DNA of 64,000 nucleotides from NCBI GenBank assembly GCA_002407675.1, contig DHNW01000027.1, forward strand, positions 63,328 to 127,327, in the 5' to 3' direction. Under the pieces are notes generated by a model. It was given only the letters and a program-made list of their open reading frames with translations. It had not been told where the DNA came from and did no database searches. Positions 43,455-53,409 of the stretch are shown one piece after another (position 1 is the stretch's first letter; every line of letters starts with the position of its first letter). The stretch comes from Ruminococcaceae bacterium UBA5406 (GTDB taxonomy: Bacteria; Bacillota; Clostridia; Oscillospirales; Acutalibacteraceae). The position numbers were made by a program, and so were the translations under genes.

Positions 43455-44831
43455 TCAGAATCTCCACTGGAACAGCTTTTTCAGCAGGGTCATGGCGTAG
43501 AAAGCCAGCCCGCCGAGTACAGCGGGATACAGGATCCAGTCGATGAAGTCAACCCGCAGGGACGTCACTTTCAGAAGGCGCCCGATACTGAGCGACGCGT
43601 TGTAAATTTCGCTGGCAAACAGGATGGCAATGTAGGCTTTAATGCCGAAAACCGGGATGAACACCGCGATCAGGATGACGCGCATCAGTGAATCAGTGAG
43701 GTTGTATTCCAGGGAATACATCTGCTGATCCAGCCCTTTCAGAAGGTTGTCAGTCACGTTATCGAGGTACATCAGCGGAGCGAGGGGGGCCATAATGCGC
43801 AGGATCTGCCCGGCCTGGGCGCTGCCGAAAAGCAGAATGCCGAGTTCGTCTGCAAAAGCCAGGAAAAAGGATGCCGTGGGGAATCCGAACAGCAGAGTCC
43901 AGCGGAAAGCTTTTTCCGCCGTGCGGCTGATCCGGTGCAGGTCGTTTCCGGCGTTTGCTTCGGCAATTTCCGGAATCAAAAGCATGGCCGCCGAGCTGAG
44001 CAGGGAAAGCGGGAACATGAGAATCGGCATCACCATTCCCTGCATCACGCCGTACTGGGCCAGCGCGGCGATCCCGCCGGCGCCGTTCTTTTTCAGCCCT
44101 ATGGGGATCAGCACGTTTTCTGCGCTGATGAGAGAACTGCGCAGGAACGAACCGGCCAGCATCGGCCCCGCAATATGAACAATGCTGCGCATCAGGCCGC
44201 TGCTTTCTTCAGCCATGCCGTGTTTTCTGACGAACCAGAGAAAAATGGGAACAATATAGAGAACGGATGCCGCTTCGCCGAGCGTAGAACCGAGCATAAG
44301 CGCATTCAGCGCAGGCAGGCCGGTATGATCCAGCAGAAAAATGGAAGCACCTACGGTGACGCCTTCCTCGCAGAATTCACCGAGAATGGGAACAGCGGTG
44401 TTGCGGTTGGCAAAAAAGTACCCCTTCAGGCAGGCGCAGCCTGCAATGCATGGAAGCCCCGCTGCCAGAATGCGCAGCGGTTCTGCGGCGGCCGAACTTC
44501 CAATCAGGCGGGAAGCGATCAGCCCGGCGCCGCAAAAAAGGGTCCCTCCGGCGGCAAGGCTGAGCCCGAGCGACAGCCCGGCGCAGCGCAGCATGCAGCC
44601 CTTTGAGCCGCGCCCTTCGGCAGCCAGCCTTGTTACCGCGAGTCCGATACCCGAGGTACAGGCGGTGATCCCCAGCGTGAAAATAGAAAAAATCAGCTGG
44701 TACAGCCCCATGCCGCTTGCCCCGATGCGCACGGTGATAACGGAACGGAACCAGATCCCTACAAACCGCAGGAGGATAGATCCGGCGGTCAGGATGGCAG
44801 TATTAAAAAGGAATCGGCGCTTTTTCCCCAT
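43455..44831 (-). CDS. SpoVB-like lipid-linked glycan flippase
   Basis: A 458-residue protein of the MOP/MATE superfamily with about 12-14 membrane helices. It begins FLFNTAILTAGSILLRFVG and shows FGFPTASFFLAFADELG and LYLDNVTDNLLKGLDQQMYS-type loops as in SpoVB/MurJ relatives. The family moves lipid-linked sugars across the membrane for cell wall or spore cortex. The exact role here, sporulation or vegetative, is not fixed. It converges with the GNAT gene with 15 bp between stops. Confidence 0.82.
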   Translation of the reverse strand: MGKKRRFLFNTAILTAGSILLRFVGIWFRSVITVRIGASGMGLYQLIFSIFTLGITACTSGIGLAVTRLAAEGRGSKGCMLRCAGLSLGLSLAAGGTLFCGAGLIASRLIGSSAAAEPLRILAAGLPCIAGCACLKGYFFANRNTAVPILGEFCEEGVTVGASIFLLDHTGLPALNALMLGSTLGEAASVLYIVPIFLWFVRKHGMAEESSGLMRSIVHIAGPMLAGSFLRSSLISAENVLIPIGLKKNGAGGIAALAQYGVMQGMVMPILMFPLSLLSSAAMLLIPEIAEANAGNDLHRISRTAEKAFRWTLLFGFPTASFFLAFADELGILLFGSAQAGQILRIMAPLAPLMYLDNVTDNLLKGLDQQMYSLEYNLTDSLMRVILIAVFIPVFGIKAYIAILFASEIYNASLSIGRLLKVTSLRVDFIDWILYPAVLGGLAFYAMTLLKKLFQWRF

Positions 44832-44967
44832 TTGGCAACACCTGAAGAATCGTGATAGTCAAATGTATTCGCGCCGAGGGGTAAATAAGTCTATACTTTT
44901 CCATGAATACTATTTATAATAGGAAACAAACGGCCGCTTATTGCAAGTTTACACAGGAGGGAAAAGA

Positions 44968-45675
44968 TTGAAACGCATTTTGTCTGTGTCGCCCATGATC
45001 CTCTGTATTTTATATGTTCTTTTCCCGCTTTGCAAAATTGTCGGAGCTGTGTGCGGCTATGAATTTGCCCTGCGCAGCGATTCAATCGGCATTGTCGTCC
45101 TGTCGGCGGTTTCGGGAATGGCGGCTGGATTCCTGATTTTCCTGGAACCCCCGCTGAACAAAGCTCAGCGGGTATTTTCTGCCCTGCTCCCTTCTCTGTC
45201 TGCCGTCAGCGGTTTGTTCTTTATATTAGACGGCAAGTGGAAGGCATCCGTCGTTTTTGCGCTGGTCTGTTACGTCTGCTCTGTAGTGATCTTGTGGAAA
45301 TCCACATGCCGTTTTGCCTTAAAGTTTCTCTCCACGGCTTTTTCAGCTTTTTTTGCCGTGGCTTTCCTGTTTTCTGCATGGATTTCCCTCGTTTTTGGGG
45401 ATCTTGGCGTGAAAACGGTGGTAAAATCTTTGGCTTCGCCCCAGGGGGCCTATACGGCCGAGGTTATCGACAGCAATCAGGGAGCGCTGGGCGGTGACAC
45501 GCACGTTAATGTTTGGAGGAATGGGGAGAAAATCGACTTGTTCTTCTGCAGTATAAAAAAGTCGCCGCTCCGCGTATATACGGGAGACTGGGGAGAGTTC
45601 AAAACCATGCGAATATTGTGGAAAGATGAACGTACGCTGGTTATCAACGGCCGGGAATATCCGGTCAGTACGTGA
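44968..45675 (+). CDS. Membrane protein, DUF5412-like
   Basis: A 235-residue protein with about five membrane helices in the first 150 residues and an extracytoplasmic C-terminal beta domain (SPQGAYTAEVIDSNQGALGG ... VYTGDWGEFKTMRILWKDER). This C-terminal pattern resembles the DUF5412 family of Firmicutes. The start is TTG at 44968 after AGGAGGG. The prmA gene follows 79 bp later. Function unknown. Confidence 0.6.
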   Translation: MKRILSVSPMILCILYVLFPLCKIVGAVCGYEFALRSDSIGIVVLSAVSGMAAGFLIFLEPPLNKAQRVFSALLPSLSAVSGLFFILDGKWKASVVFALVCYVCSVVILWKSTCRFALKFLSTAFSAFFAVAFLFSAWISLVFGDLGVKTVVKSLASPQGAYTAEVIDSNQGALGGDTHVNVWRNGEKIDLFFCSIKKSPLRVYTGDWGEFKTMRILWKDERTLVINGREYPVST

Positions 45676-45754
45676 AGCCGGAAGATTGGCAGGAACTTTT
45701 GAAAATCCCGTGGAGAAACCGCCGGGGCGGCGGTGAATGAAGAAGGAGAGAAAC

Positions 45755-46678
45755 ATGGACTGGACGGAAGTAAAAATTACGGTTGATGCCGAGAATGTGG
45801 ATTTGGCGGGCAGTATTGCACAGATGACGGTTCCTTACGGAATTTATGTGGAAGATTATTCCCACCTGAAGGAAGACGTTGAAGAAGTTGCGCATATTGA
45901 CCTAATTGACGAGGAACTGCTGAAAAAAGACCCGAAGAAGGCAGTGGTTCACGTTTATATCAGCCCGGAGGATAACCCGAACGAAGCCGTGGCCTTTTTA
46001 AGCGAACGGTACGGCGCGGCCGGAATCGCCCATACTATTGAAACCGCGCCCTGTGTGCAGGAGGACTGGATCAACAGCTGGAAAAAATATTTCCACCCCA
46101 TCAAGGTAGGCCAAAAGCTGCTGATCCAGCCCGACTGGGAGCCGGTGAAGAATCCGGAAGGCCGCGTGGTGCTGGATATGGAACCGGGCATGGCATTTGG
46201 AACCGGAACACATGAAACAACACGCCTGTGCATGGAATTTTTGGAGGAGTATATCCGTCCCGGCTGTTCGATGCTGGATATTGGCTGCGGCAGCGGAATC
46301 CTCTCTGTGGCAGGGCTGCTTCTCGGTGCGGGAAAAGCCGTCGGCGTGGATATTGACCCGCTGGCGGTGAAAACCGCCGTGCAGAACGTGGAGCGCAACC
46401 ATGTTGCGGACCGCTTTTCCGGCATCTGCGGCAGCCTGACCGAAAAGGTAAAGGGAAAATACGACGTGATTGCGGCGAACATTGTAGCCGACGTGATTAT
46501 GGAGCTTACAAAAGATGTGGAACGCTACATGCTGCCGAATGCGGTTTACCTGATGAGCGGGATTATCGACGAACGTGAACGCGATGTGCTGGCCGCACTG
46601 AAAGGAAAGTTTACGGTCGTGGCCCGCCGGGAGGAGAAAGGCTGGGTTGCCCTTGCGGCTCGGGTAACAGAACAATAA
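45755..46678 (+). CDS. prmA: Ribosomal protein L11 methyltransferase
   Basis: PrmA trimethylates ribosomal protein L11. The 307-residue protein has the N-terminal substrate domain (MDWTEVKITVDAENVDLAG), the linker, and the SAM domain with DPGMAFGTGTHET-like EPGMAFGTGTHETTRLCME, MLDIGCGSGILSVAGLLLG and ANIVADVI. ATG at 45755 follows AAGGAGAG. Confidence 0.94.
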   Translation: MDWTEVKITVDAENVDLAGSIAQMTVPYGIYVEDYSHLKEDVEEVAHIDLIDEELLKKDPKKAVVHVYISPEDNPNEAVAFLSERYGAAGIAHTIETAPCVQEDWINSWKKYFHPIKVGQKLLIQPDWEPVKNPEGRVVLDMEPGMAFGTGTHETTRLCMEFLEEYIRPGCSMLDIGCGSGILSVAGLLLGAGKAVGVDIDPLAVKTAVQNVERNHVADRFSGICGSLTEKVKGKYDVIAANIVADVIMELTKDVERYMLPNAVYLMSGIIDERERDVLAALKGKFTVVARREEKGWVALAARVTEQ

Positions 46679-46739
46679 CACGGTGCGGCGAATGATTCAC
46701 TGGCGCACATGAGCGGGCAGTTCCCTACTATTGTCCGGC

Positions 46740-48017
46740 TTAGTCCGGTTTGCTTTTCAGGCATGCCTTCAGCTTTTCCATGACGTTCCTCCATCCGCGG
46801 TCGATGGTATCTTCGTCTGCCGTCGCCAGTTTCCGGTCCTTGACGATCCATCTGCCGTTGACGAATACGTGCTCGATATCCTCCGGCGCGGCGCACGTGA
46901 CGAAATTATGGATCAGGCTGTCGAACCCTTCCGCATGGACGGCCGGTTCCATACGGAAAGAATCCAGCCGGACGAGGACAAGGTCCGCCGGTGCACCGCA
47001 GGAAACCGTCCCTCCGCCGCTGGGGCCGAGCATCCGGTATCCGTTGGCCGAGGCCATTTTCAGGATGTCCTCGGCGGTGTGTTTTTCGCCGCCTTTCTGC
47101 CCTTTCATCAGGAGGTAGGCGGTCTTCAGAACGCCAAGATAGTCGGCGTCAGCCCAGTCGGTTCCCAGCATGCAGGGAATGCCGCGGTCCAGAAAATCCG
47201 AGATGTTCAGTAACCCCGCGCCGGTGGACAGATTGCTGACCGGATTATAAACGACACCGCAGCCGTGCCGGGCGATCCTGTCGAGATCGTTTGAGTCCGC
47301 CTGAACACAGTGGTACAAAATCGTTTTCCGGTCAAGGCATCCGTATTCTTCAAGAATTTCGGTTGACGATTTTGAGAAAGCTTTTTCCACGATATCCCGG
47401 CGGGCTTTCGTTTCCAGGCAGTGCGTGCTGAACAGGATATCCGGGTTCCGCTTTTTCAGTTCTGCGATCCGCCGCAGGGCGTCGGGCGTCATGTCTTCCT
47501 CCTCCAGCAGATGGGAACCGTATGACACAAGCTCTGAGCCGCGCCCGGCATACTCGCCGATCTGGTCCAAAACATCGATTGTTCCGCGCAGGCCGATTTC
47601 CTCCAGCGCCTCTTTCTGGATTTCCTTCGTGCCGTCGATGGTGCCGCCGTCGTTGACGCAGGTTACACCCTGCCGGGCGAGCTCCGCGTATTCTTTCAGC
47701 GCGATGGCTTTTTTGTCTTCGTCGGAAGCGCGGTTTTCCAAAAAATCTTCCAAAACGGATTTTTGAAACCGTCCCTGCGCGGAATCGCCGTACCAGTCGA
47801 AAAGAGCCTGATCCTTCCACAGGCCCCGGCTCACCGTCGAGAGTCCGTGGAAATGCGCGTTCACCATTCCGCCCATGCAGAGCAGGCCGCTTCCGTCGAG
47901 GACGGGGTCGCCTTTTTCGCACGGGCCGTCAGGATATACTTTTCTGTCTTTGATCCGGAGGTTCCCGAACCGGACTTTGAAATCCGGGCCGACGTAAAAA
48001 GTGTTTCGAATATACAT
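46740..48017 (-). CDS. Amidohydrolase-family deaminase
   Basis: A 425-residue metal-dependent hydrolase. The HxH motif is in GMVNAHFHGLS, further metal histidines are in FSTHCLE and LYHCVQ, and the final Asp is in MLGTDWADADYLG. The layout is that of the MtaD/SAH deaminase and chlorohydrolase group, but the usual GTDG is GTDW here. Purine, pterin or adenosyl-derived substrates are all possible. It is the last gene of the aromatic operon, 21 bp after pheA, and could act on a shared metabolite or be a passenger. Confidence 0.75.
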   Translation of the reverse strand: MYIRNTFYVGPDFKVRFGNLRIKDRKVYPDGPCEKGDPVLDGSGLLCMGGMVNAHFHGLSTVSRGLWKDQALFDWYGDSAQGRFQKSVLEDFLENRASDEDKKAIALKEYAELARQGVTCVNDGGTIDGTKEIQKEALEEIGLRGTIDVLDQIGEYAGRGSELVSYGSHLLEEEDMTPDALRRIAELKKRNPDILFSTHCLETKARRDIVEKAFSKSSTEILEEYGCLDRKTILYHCVQADSNDLDRIARHGCGVVYNPVSNLSTGAGLLNISDFLDRGIPCMLGTDWADADYLGVLKTAYLLMKGQKGGEKHTAEDILKMASANGYRMLGPSGGGTVSCGAPADLVLVRLDSFRMEPAVHAEGFDSLIHNFVTCAAPEDIEHVFVNGRWIVKDRKLATADEDTIDRGWRNVMEKLKACLKSKPD

Positions 48018-48038
48018 GTGGTATTCCTTTCCAATCGT

Positions 48039-49151
48039 TTATTCCAGTTCCACGTAATTGCCTAAAAACGTGAACCGCGGCAGTTCGTCGCAGAGTTCGC
48101 ACAGCAGGTCAAGCGTGCTGGGGTCACGGACATTTCCTGAAAAATCCAGGTAGAAATCATACTCGAAATTTTTGCCGGGAATGGGCCGCGATTCAATTTT
48201 TGTCAGATTCAGACCTGCCGCGGCGAAACGCGCCAAAACGGCGTAAAGTGTGCCGGTGCGGTGGGGAAGGGAGAAGCACAGGCTGATTTTTCCTGCATCC
48301 GGCGGCAGGCACATTTTGCGGCTGATCACGATGAACCGTGTCCGGTTGCCGGAGCTGTCCTGAATATCCCGTGCCAGCACATGGAGACCGTATTCCCGCG
48401 CCGCATAAAGGGAACACACAGCTCCCGTGCCGGGAGACTGCGCCTTCCGTGCGGCCTCGGCCGTGCTGGAGAACGGTTCGGCTTTCAGACTGTGAGAAGA
48501 AAGGAAAGCCGAACACTGGCGGATCGCCTGAGGATGAGAATATACAATCTGTATATTTTTAAGATCGCATTCTGACGAAGCAAAACAGTGCCGGATTGGC
48601 AGGCTCAGCGCGCCCACAATAGAAAAGCGGTATTTCAAAATAAGGTCGTATACTTCGCCTACGGAACCGGAAGAAGAGTTTTCCACCGGTAAAATTCCGA
48701 GATCGGCATCTCCGCTTTCTACGGCCGTAAAAATCGCCGGGAAATCCGGGAAAAACAGCGGCATTGCATCCGGATACAGGCGAAGGAGGGCTTCATGTGA
48801 AAACGAGCCTTTCCGTCCGAGGCAGGCTACGGTGTCCGCTTTTGGCAGTTCACCGGGAGCTGTTTCCACCTCTTCACGCAAAGGGGAGCCGCTGCCGAGC
48901 AGCCGGTGCTGGAGGGAGCGGCTCATCGCCATCAGGCCGGAATACAGGATTTTTGTTTCGCCCTTAAACTCCCCTGATTTTTCGGATACGTTTCTCAGAA
49001 TTTCCTGTTCACGCTTTTCGTTAAAAACAGGATAATTCTCTTTTTTTTTGGCTTCCGCTACCTGTTTGGCGCATTCCATGCGCCGCAGGAAAAGCGGTAG
49101 AAGTTCGTTGTCGATCCGATCAATTTGCGAACGGATTTCTTTCAGTGTCAT
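48039..49151 (-). CDS. pheA: Chorismate mutase/prephenate dehydratase
   Basis: This bifunctional enzyme turns chorismate into prephenate and then phenylpyruvate. The 370-residue protein has an N-terminal AroQ chorismate mutase domain (about 1-85), a prephenate dehydratase domain (about 105-285, with ENSSSGSVGEVYDLIL and TRFIVISR), and a C-terminal ACT domain for Phe feedback (SLPHRTGTLYAVLARF, ESRPIPGKNFEYDFYLDF). The mutase domain serves both Phe and Tyr branches. Confidence 0.94.
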   Translation of the reverse strand: MTLKEIRSQIDRIDNELLPLFLRRMECAKQVAEAKKKENYPVFNEKREQEILRNVSEKSGEFKGETKILYSGLMAMSRSLQHRLLGSGSPLREEVETAPGELPKADTVACLGRKGSFSHEALLRLYPDAMPLFFPDFPAIFTAVESGDADLGILPVENSSSGSVGEVYDLILKYRFSIVGALSLPIRHCFASSECDLKNIQIVYSHPQAIRQCSAFLSSHSLKAEPFSSTAEAARKAQSPGTGAVCSLYAAREYGLHVLARDIQDSSGNRTRFIVISRKMCLPPDAGKISLCFSLPHRTGTLYAVLARFAAAGLNLTKIESRPIPGKNFEYDFYLDFSGNVRDPSTLDLLCELCDELPRFTFLGNYVELE

Positions 49152-49172
49152 TTCTTCAGCTCCATTTCCCTT

Positions 49173-50240
49173 TTACAGAAGCATATCCAGCAATGCCACA
49201 GCTGCCGCCGCCTCCACGGCGGGAACGGCGCGCGGCACAATGCACGGATCGTGCCGTCCGTGAACGGTCAGCTTTGTATTTTTTTGGGATGAAAGGCTGA
49301 CACTGTCCTGTTCCCGGCCGATGGAAGGTGTGGGCTTGAACGCCGCCCGAAAAATGAGCGGCATGCCCGTGGTGATTCCGCCGAGGATTCCCCCGGCGTT
49401 GTTTGTGCGTGTCCGGACAGAACCTCCGTCGTAATAAAATGAATCGTTGTTTTCACTGCCAAACAGTTCCGCTGCCGAAAAGCCTGCGCCGAATTCCACG
49501 CCCTTGCAGGCAGGAATAGCATAAAGGATGGAAGACAGTTCGGATTCCACCCCTTCGTCCAGCGGACCGCCTACCCCGGCCGGCAGGCCGACGGCAGCGC
49601 ATTCGACCACGCCGCCGACGCTGTCCAGATTTTTCCGGGCGGATTCGATTTCGGCGCGCATCCGCTCTTCGGCGGACGGATCAAGGGTGGGGAAATAGCG
49701 GGATGAAAGGTTTTCCAGCAGAGAAGCCGGCAGTCCGACGGGGTCGAACGGCGAATCCGATATTCCATGGACGGAAAGCACATGCGCGCCGACCGTGACA
49801 CCCCGCCTTTTTAAAATCTGGCGGCACACCGCGCCTGCAAATACCAGAGGAGCGGTCATCCGGCCGGAAAACCGCCCTCCGCCGCGCACGTCGTTGAATC
49901 CGCGGTAGCGCACATGCGCCGTGTAATCTGCATGGCCGGGCCGGGGAATATCCCTCAGGCTGTCATAATCGGAAGAGCGGGTGTTGGTGTTGGTAATTAC
50001 GGCGCACAGCGGCGCACCTGTAGTCCGGCCGTTCAGCAGGCCGCTGAGAATCTGCGGCTCGTCGGTTTCGCGGCGCGGCGTAGCGGCTTTATCGCGGCCG
50101 GGCGCACGGCGGGACATCTGAAGGAATATTTTTTCCGCTTCGATTTCTTCACCGGCGGGCAGGCCCTCCAGAACGGCGCCGATCGCCGGACCGTGGCTTT
50201 CGCCGAAAATGGTTACATGAAGTTTATTGCCCCACGGCAT
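49173..50240 (-). CDS. aroC: Chorismate synthase
   Basis: AroC makes chorismate from EPSP using reduced FMN. The 355-residue protein has FGESHGPAIGAVLEGLPAG, the RAPGRDKAATPRRE block, HADYTAHVRYRGFNDVRGGG and GRHDPCIVPRAVPAVEA. It overlaps the end of aroA by 17 bp. Confidence 0.96.
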   Translation of the reverse strand: MPWGNKLHVTIFGESHGPAIGAVLEGLPAGEEIEAEKIFLQMSRRAPGRDKAATPRRETDEPQILSGLLNGRTTGAPLCAVITNTNTRSSDYDSLRDIPRPGHADYTAHVRYRGFNDVRGGGRFSGRMTAPLVFAGAVCRQILKRRGVTVGAHVLSVHGISDSPFDPVGLPASLLENLSSRYFPTLDPSAEERMRAEIESARKNLDSVGGVVECAAVGLPAGVGGPLDEGVESELSSILYAIPACKGVEFGAGFSAAELFGSENNDSFYYDGGSVRTRTNNAGGILGGITTGMPLIFRAAFKPTPSIGREQDSVSLSSQKNTKLTVHGRHDPCIVPRAVPAVEAAAAVALLDMLL

Positions 50241-51459
50241 ACGCTTTTCCTCCCAGCCGATTATAATCTAAAAAGAAATCCGGGTAGCTTTTGCGGACGC
50301 TCTGCGCGTCGGTGAGGACGGTTTCACCCGCGGATCTCAGCGCCGCGACGGAAAGGGCCATTACGACGCGGTGGTCGTTGCACCCATCCGCTTTTCCGCC
50401 GCGGAGATGATCCACGCCGAAGATTTCCAGCCCGTCCGGCTTTTCGTGTACACGTCCGCCCAGCCGGTTCAGGCCTTGTGCCATGGCGGAGAGCCGGTCG
50501 CTTTCTTTCAGCCGGAGCCGTGCCGCGTGGGAGATCACCGTGCGCCGCCCCGGGATCAGCGCCGCTGCCGCGGCCAGAGCCGGAACAAGGTCTGGAATCT
50601 GCGACGCGTCGATTTCCGGAATGGTCTCTGGTATTCGGCCCGCTTCCACAGACAGAAGCCCGCGGTTCCATTCGATCTTTGCCCCTAAACGGCGGAACAG
50701 TTCTTCCGCTTTTCGGTCGCCCTGAGAAAAACCGGGGCTGAGCCCTTCCAGCTCCACCGGACCGCCGAGCATCCCGGCGGCGAGGAAAAACGCCGCCTGC
50801 GACCAGTCGCGCTCAATTTGGTACGCCGGGTTCGGCCGGTAACGCTGATTCCCCGGGACGTTCCAGCCCTCCGCCGTTTTCTCCGCGCGCACGCCGAATG
50901 AATGCAGAATCTGCACGGTCATATCCGCGTAGGCGGCGGATTCCAGCGGTGACGTCAAACGGATACGGCTGTCTCCGTCTAAAAGTGGGAGCGCCAGCAG
51001 AAGCCCTGTGGCGAACTGGGAGCTGACGCTGCCGGGCACTTCGTAGCGGCCCGGCTGCAGTTTCCCGCGGACGGTAAGCGGCAGGCCGCCTTGCGTCCGG
51101 CAGGAAACCCCGTGGCGGGGCAGACAGCCGAGGTAAACGCCGAGGGGGCGCTCCGGCAGGCGGCCCCGGCCGGTAAAGGTGGCTTCCGTGCCCAGCGCCG
51201 CGGCGACAGGAATTAGAAATCGAAGCGTGGAGCCGGATTCTCTGCAGTCCAGCGTAACCGGCCCGCCATGTGCCGGAAGAAGGGCGGCAAGGGCTTTTTG
51301 TGTTGCGGCGAGGTCGTCGCTGACCGTTTCGCCGGACTGCAGGGAAATTTCGTCCCCCGCGAGGGCGGAGCAAATCAGCGCGCGGTGCGCGGCACTTTTG
51401 GAAACCGGCACAGCCACCCGGCCTTGCAGGGTGGACGGCAGAATCCGGACTTCGCTCAT
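50224..51459 (-). CDS. aroA: EPSP synthase
   Basis: AroA transfers enolpyruvyl to shikimate 3-phosphate. The 411-residue protein has SKSAAHRALICSALAG, ESGSTLRFLIPVAAAL and the late RLKESDRLSAMA and CNDHRVVMALSVAAL blocks. It overlaps aroB in ATGA and aroC by 17 bp. Confidence 0.96.
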   Translation of the reverse strand: MSEVRILPSTLQGRVAVPVSKSAAHRALICSALAGDEISLQSGETVSDDLAATQKALAALLPAHGGPVTLDCRESGSTLRFLIPVAAALGTEATFTGRGRLPERPLGVYLGCLPRHGVSCRTQGGLPLTVRGKLQPGRYEVPGSVSSQFATGLLLALPLLDGDSRIRLTSPLESAAYADMTVQILHSFGVRAEKTAEGWNVPGNQRYRPNPAYQIERDWSQAAFFLAAGMLGGPVELEGLSPGFSQGDRKAEELFRRLGAKIEWNRGLLSVEAGRIPETIPEIDASQIPDLVPALAAAAALIPGRRTVISHAARLRLKESDRLSAMAQGLNRLGGRVHEKPDGLEIFGVDHLRGGKADGCNDHRVVMALSVAALRSAGETVLTDAQSVRKSYPDFFLDYNRLGGKAYAVGQ

Positions 51460-52517
51460 AAAACCGCCTCCAGAAGTTCCGTCAGGCGCTTTTTGTCTGC
51501 CGGGTACAGGAAACTTTCACCGATTTTTTTCAGCATGACCAGCCGGACCGTTCCGCCGAGAGCCTTTTTGTCCAGCATGGCCGTTTCAATGATGGGCCGG
51601 GGATCCGTTATCTCTTTATCCGATACCGGAAGACCATATCTCTGTAAGACAGAAGCAATTTCCGCCGCCGTGCCCGGCTCGGTCAGACCGGCTTTTTCGC
51701 CGCATTGGGCCATTATGACCATGCCGATCCCGACGGCCTGCCCGTGGGAAAGACCGCGGTATCCGTGGAGCTTTTCCAGCGCGTGGCCGAACGTATGGCC
51801 GAAATTCAGGAGCATCCGCTCCCCGTTGTCGAACTCGTCCTGCTCCACGGCGGCGCGCTTGATTTTCAGGTTTTCAGCGATCAGCCGCTCCATATCCGTG
51901 CGGACGTCCGACGTTTTGATGAAGTCGAACAGCGGCCGGCTTTTAATGCAGCCGTGCTTGATGGCTTCGCCCATGCCGTCGGAGAAAAAGCGGGGGGGCA
52001 GTGTTTGGAGCGTGTCCGGGTCGATCAGCACAAGCGAAGGCTGGTGGAACGCCCCTACGAGGTTTTTCCCTTCCGGCACGTCCACGCCGGTTTTTCCGCC
52101 GATGGAGGAATCAATCTGCGCCAGAAGCGAGGTTGGAATCTGGACGAACGGAATGCCGCGCAGCCAGGTGGCGGCGGCAAAGCCCGCCATATCCCCCGTT
52201 ACGCCGCCGCCGAGCGCGACGGCAAAGTCGCTGCGGGTCAGGCGGTTCCGGGCAAAAGCCCCGTAGATTTTCTCGATGGAGGAAAGCCGCTTGCTTTCTT
52301 CACCCGCGGGGAACACAAACGTCCCGGCGGAAAAGCCCGCTTCTTTCAGGGAGCGGGAAATCTGTTTTGCATACAGCGGTGCGACGTTGGAGTCGGCAAC
52401 GATTACCGTGCGGCTGCCGGGGCGGAACCGCTTTGCGGCGTATCCGCCTGCACGGCCGAGACAGCCGCGCTCAATAATAATCCGGTAAGGTTCGGATGTA
52501 TGTACGGTCAGTTCCAT
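51456..52517 (-). CDS. aroB: 3-dehydroquinate synthase
   Basis: AroB forms 3-dehydroquinate from DAHP with NAD and a metal. The 353-residue protein has the NAD-binding GGGVTGDMAGFAAATWLRG, QIPTSLLAQIDSSIGGKTGV, and the metal-site HG...NFGHTFGHALE. It starts 2 bp after the tyrA stop. Confidence 0.96.
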   Translation of the reverse strand: MELTVHTSEPYRIIIERGCLGRAGGYAAKRFRPGSRTVIVADSNVAPLYAKQISRSLKEAGFSAGTFVFPAGEESKRLSSIEKIYGAFARNRLTRSDFAVALGGGVTGDMAGFAAATWLRGIPFVQIPTSLLAQIDSSIGGKTGVDVPEGKNLVGAFHQPSLVLIDPDTLQTLPPRFFSDGMGEAIKHGCIKSRPLFDFIKTSDVRTDMERLIAENLKIKRAAVEQDEFDNGERMLLNFGHTFGHALEKLHGYRGLSHGQAVGIGMVIMAQCGEKAGLTEPGTAAEIASVLQRYGLPVSDKEITDPRPIIETAMLDKKALGGTVRLVMLKKIGESFLYPADKKRLTELLEAVL

Positions 52518-52519
52518 TT

Positions 52520-53356
52520 TTACTCCCCCAGCTTTTCTTTGATCAGGCGGCCTTCACGCAGGAGCCGCCGCAGCGTATCCGCGTCCCGCGTGTCCACCGC
52601 ATCGCGGATTTCCCGGATATGCTTTGTGAGCGTGTCCAGTTCCCCGACCAGCGCTTCCCGGTTTTCGAGGAACAGTTCCGTCCACATGGTTTCGTTGATG
52701 CTGGCGACACGCGACACGTCGCGGTAGCTTCCTGCCGAAAATCCCCGGTGTTTCAGGCACTGCGGACTTTTCACGTAGGCGCAGGCCAGAACGTGGGGAA
52801 GCTGGCTTGTGAAGGCGATAATACGGTCGTGCTCTTCCGGCGTGGTTTCCACGGCGGAGCCGAATCCGAGTTCCGCCGAAATGTTTCTTAGAAGATTCAC
52901 GGTTTCCCGCGGTGCGCCGCACGGGACGAGAATGTAGCTGGCCCCGCGGAACAGATCGGCGTCGCTGGCCGAAAAGCCGCTTTTTTCTTTTCCCGCCATT
53001 GGATGGCCGCCCACAAACGCAAACCCGCGTTTTGCGGCCAGCCCGGACAGGCGCGGGCAGATCCAGGACTTGATGCCGCAGGTATCGGTCACCACACAGC
53101 CGGGCCGGATGGACGAAAGGTGTTCCCGCACAAACTGAACGTCTGCCTGCGGATACAGGCAGAGGTACAGGATGTCGGCTTCCTGAATATCTTTTTCCGT
53201 GCCGGCTTTTCCGATGGCGCCGCAGCGGAGCGCCGCCTGCACCACAGCGGGGTCCCGGTCGATTCCGGCAACAGGGCAGCCCGCGTATTTCTGAAAGGCC
53301 CTGGCAAGGGAGCCGCCGATCAGCCCCAGCCCGACAATGACGATTTTCCGTTTCAT
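52520..53356 (-). CDS. tyrA: Prephenate dehydrogenase
   Basis: TyrA oxidises prephenate to 4-hydroxyphenylpyruvate for tyrosine. The 278-residue protein has the NAD fold IVGLGLIGGSLARAF, the conserved GGHPMAGKEKSGF and AFTSQLPHVLACA. No ACT domain is visible, so feedback control may rest on DAHP synthase and on the leader. It is the second gene of the aro operon, 53 bp after aroF. Confidence 0.94.
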   Translation of the reverse strand: MKRKIVIVGLGLIGGSLARAFQKYAGCPVAGIDRDPAVVQAALRCGAIGKAGTEKDIQEADILYLCLYPQADVQFVREHLSSIRPGCVVTDTCGIKSWICPRLSGLAAKRGFAFVGGHPMAGKEKSGFSASDADLFRGASYILVPCGAPRETVNLLRNISAELGFGSAVETTPEEHDRIIAFTSQLPHVLACAYVKSPQCLKHRGFSAGSYRDVSRVASINETMWTELFLENREALVGELDTLTKHIREIRDAVDTRDADTLRRLLREGRLIKEKLGE

Positions 53357-53409
53357 GGATGTCCTCCTCTGCTTTTGAGGTTTTACCTATTATAGCAGAA
53401 AAGCGGACG

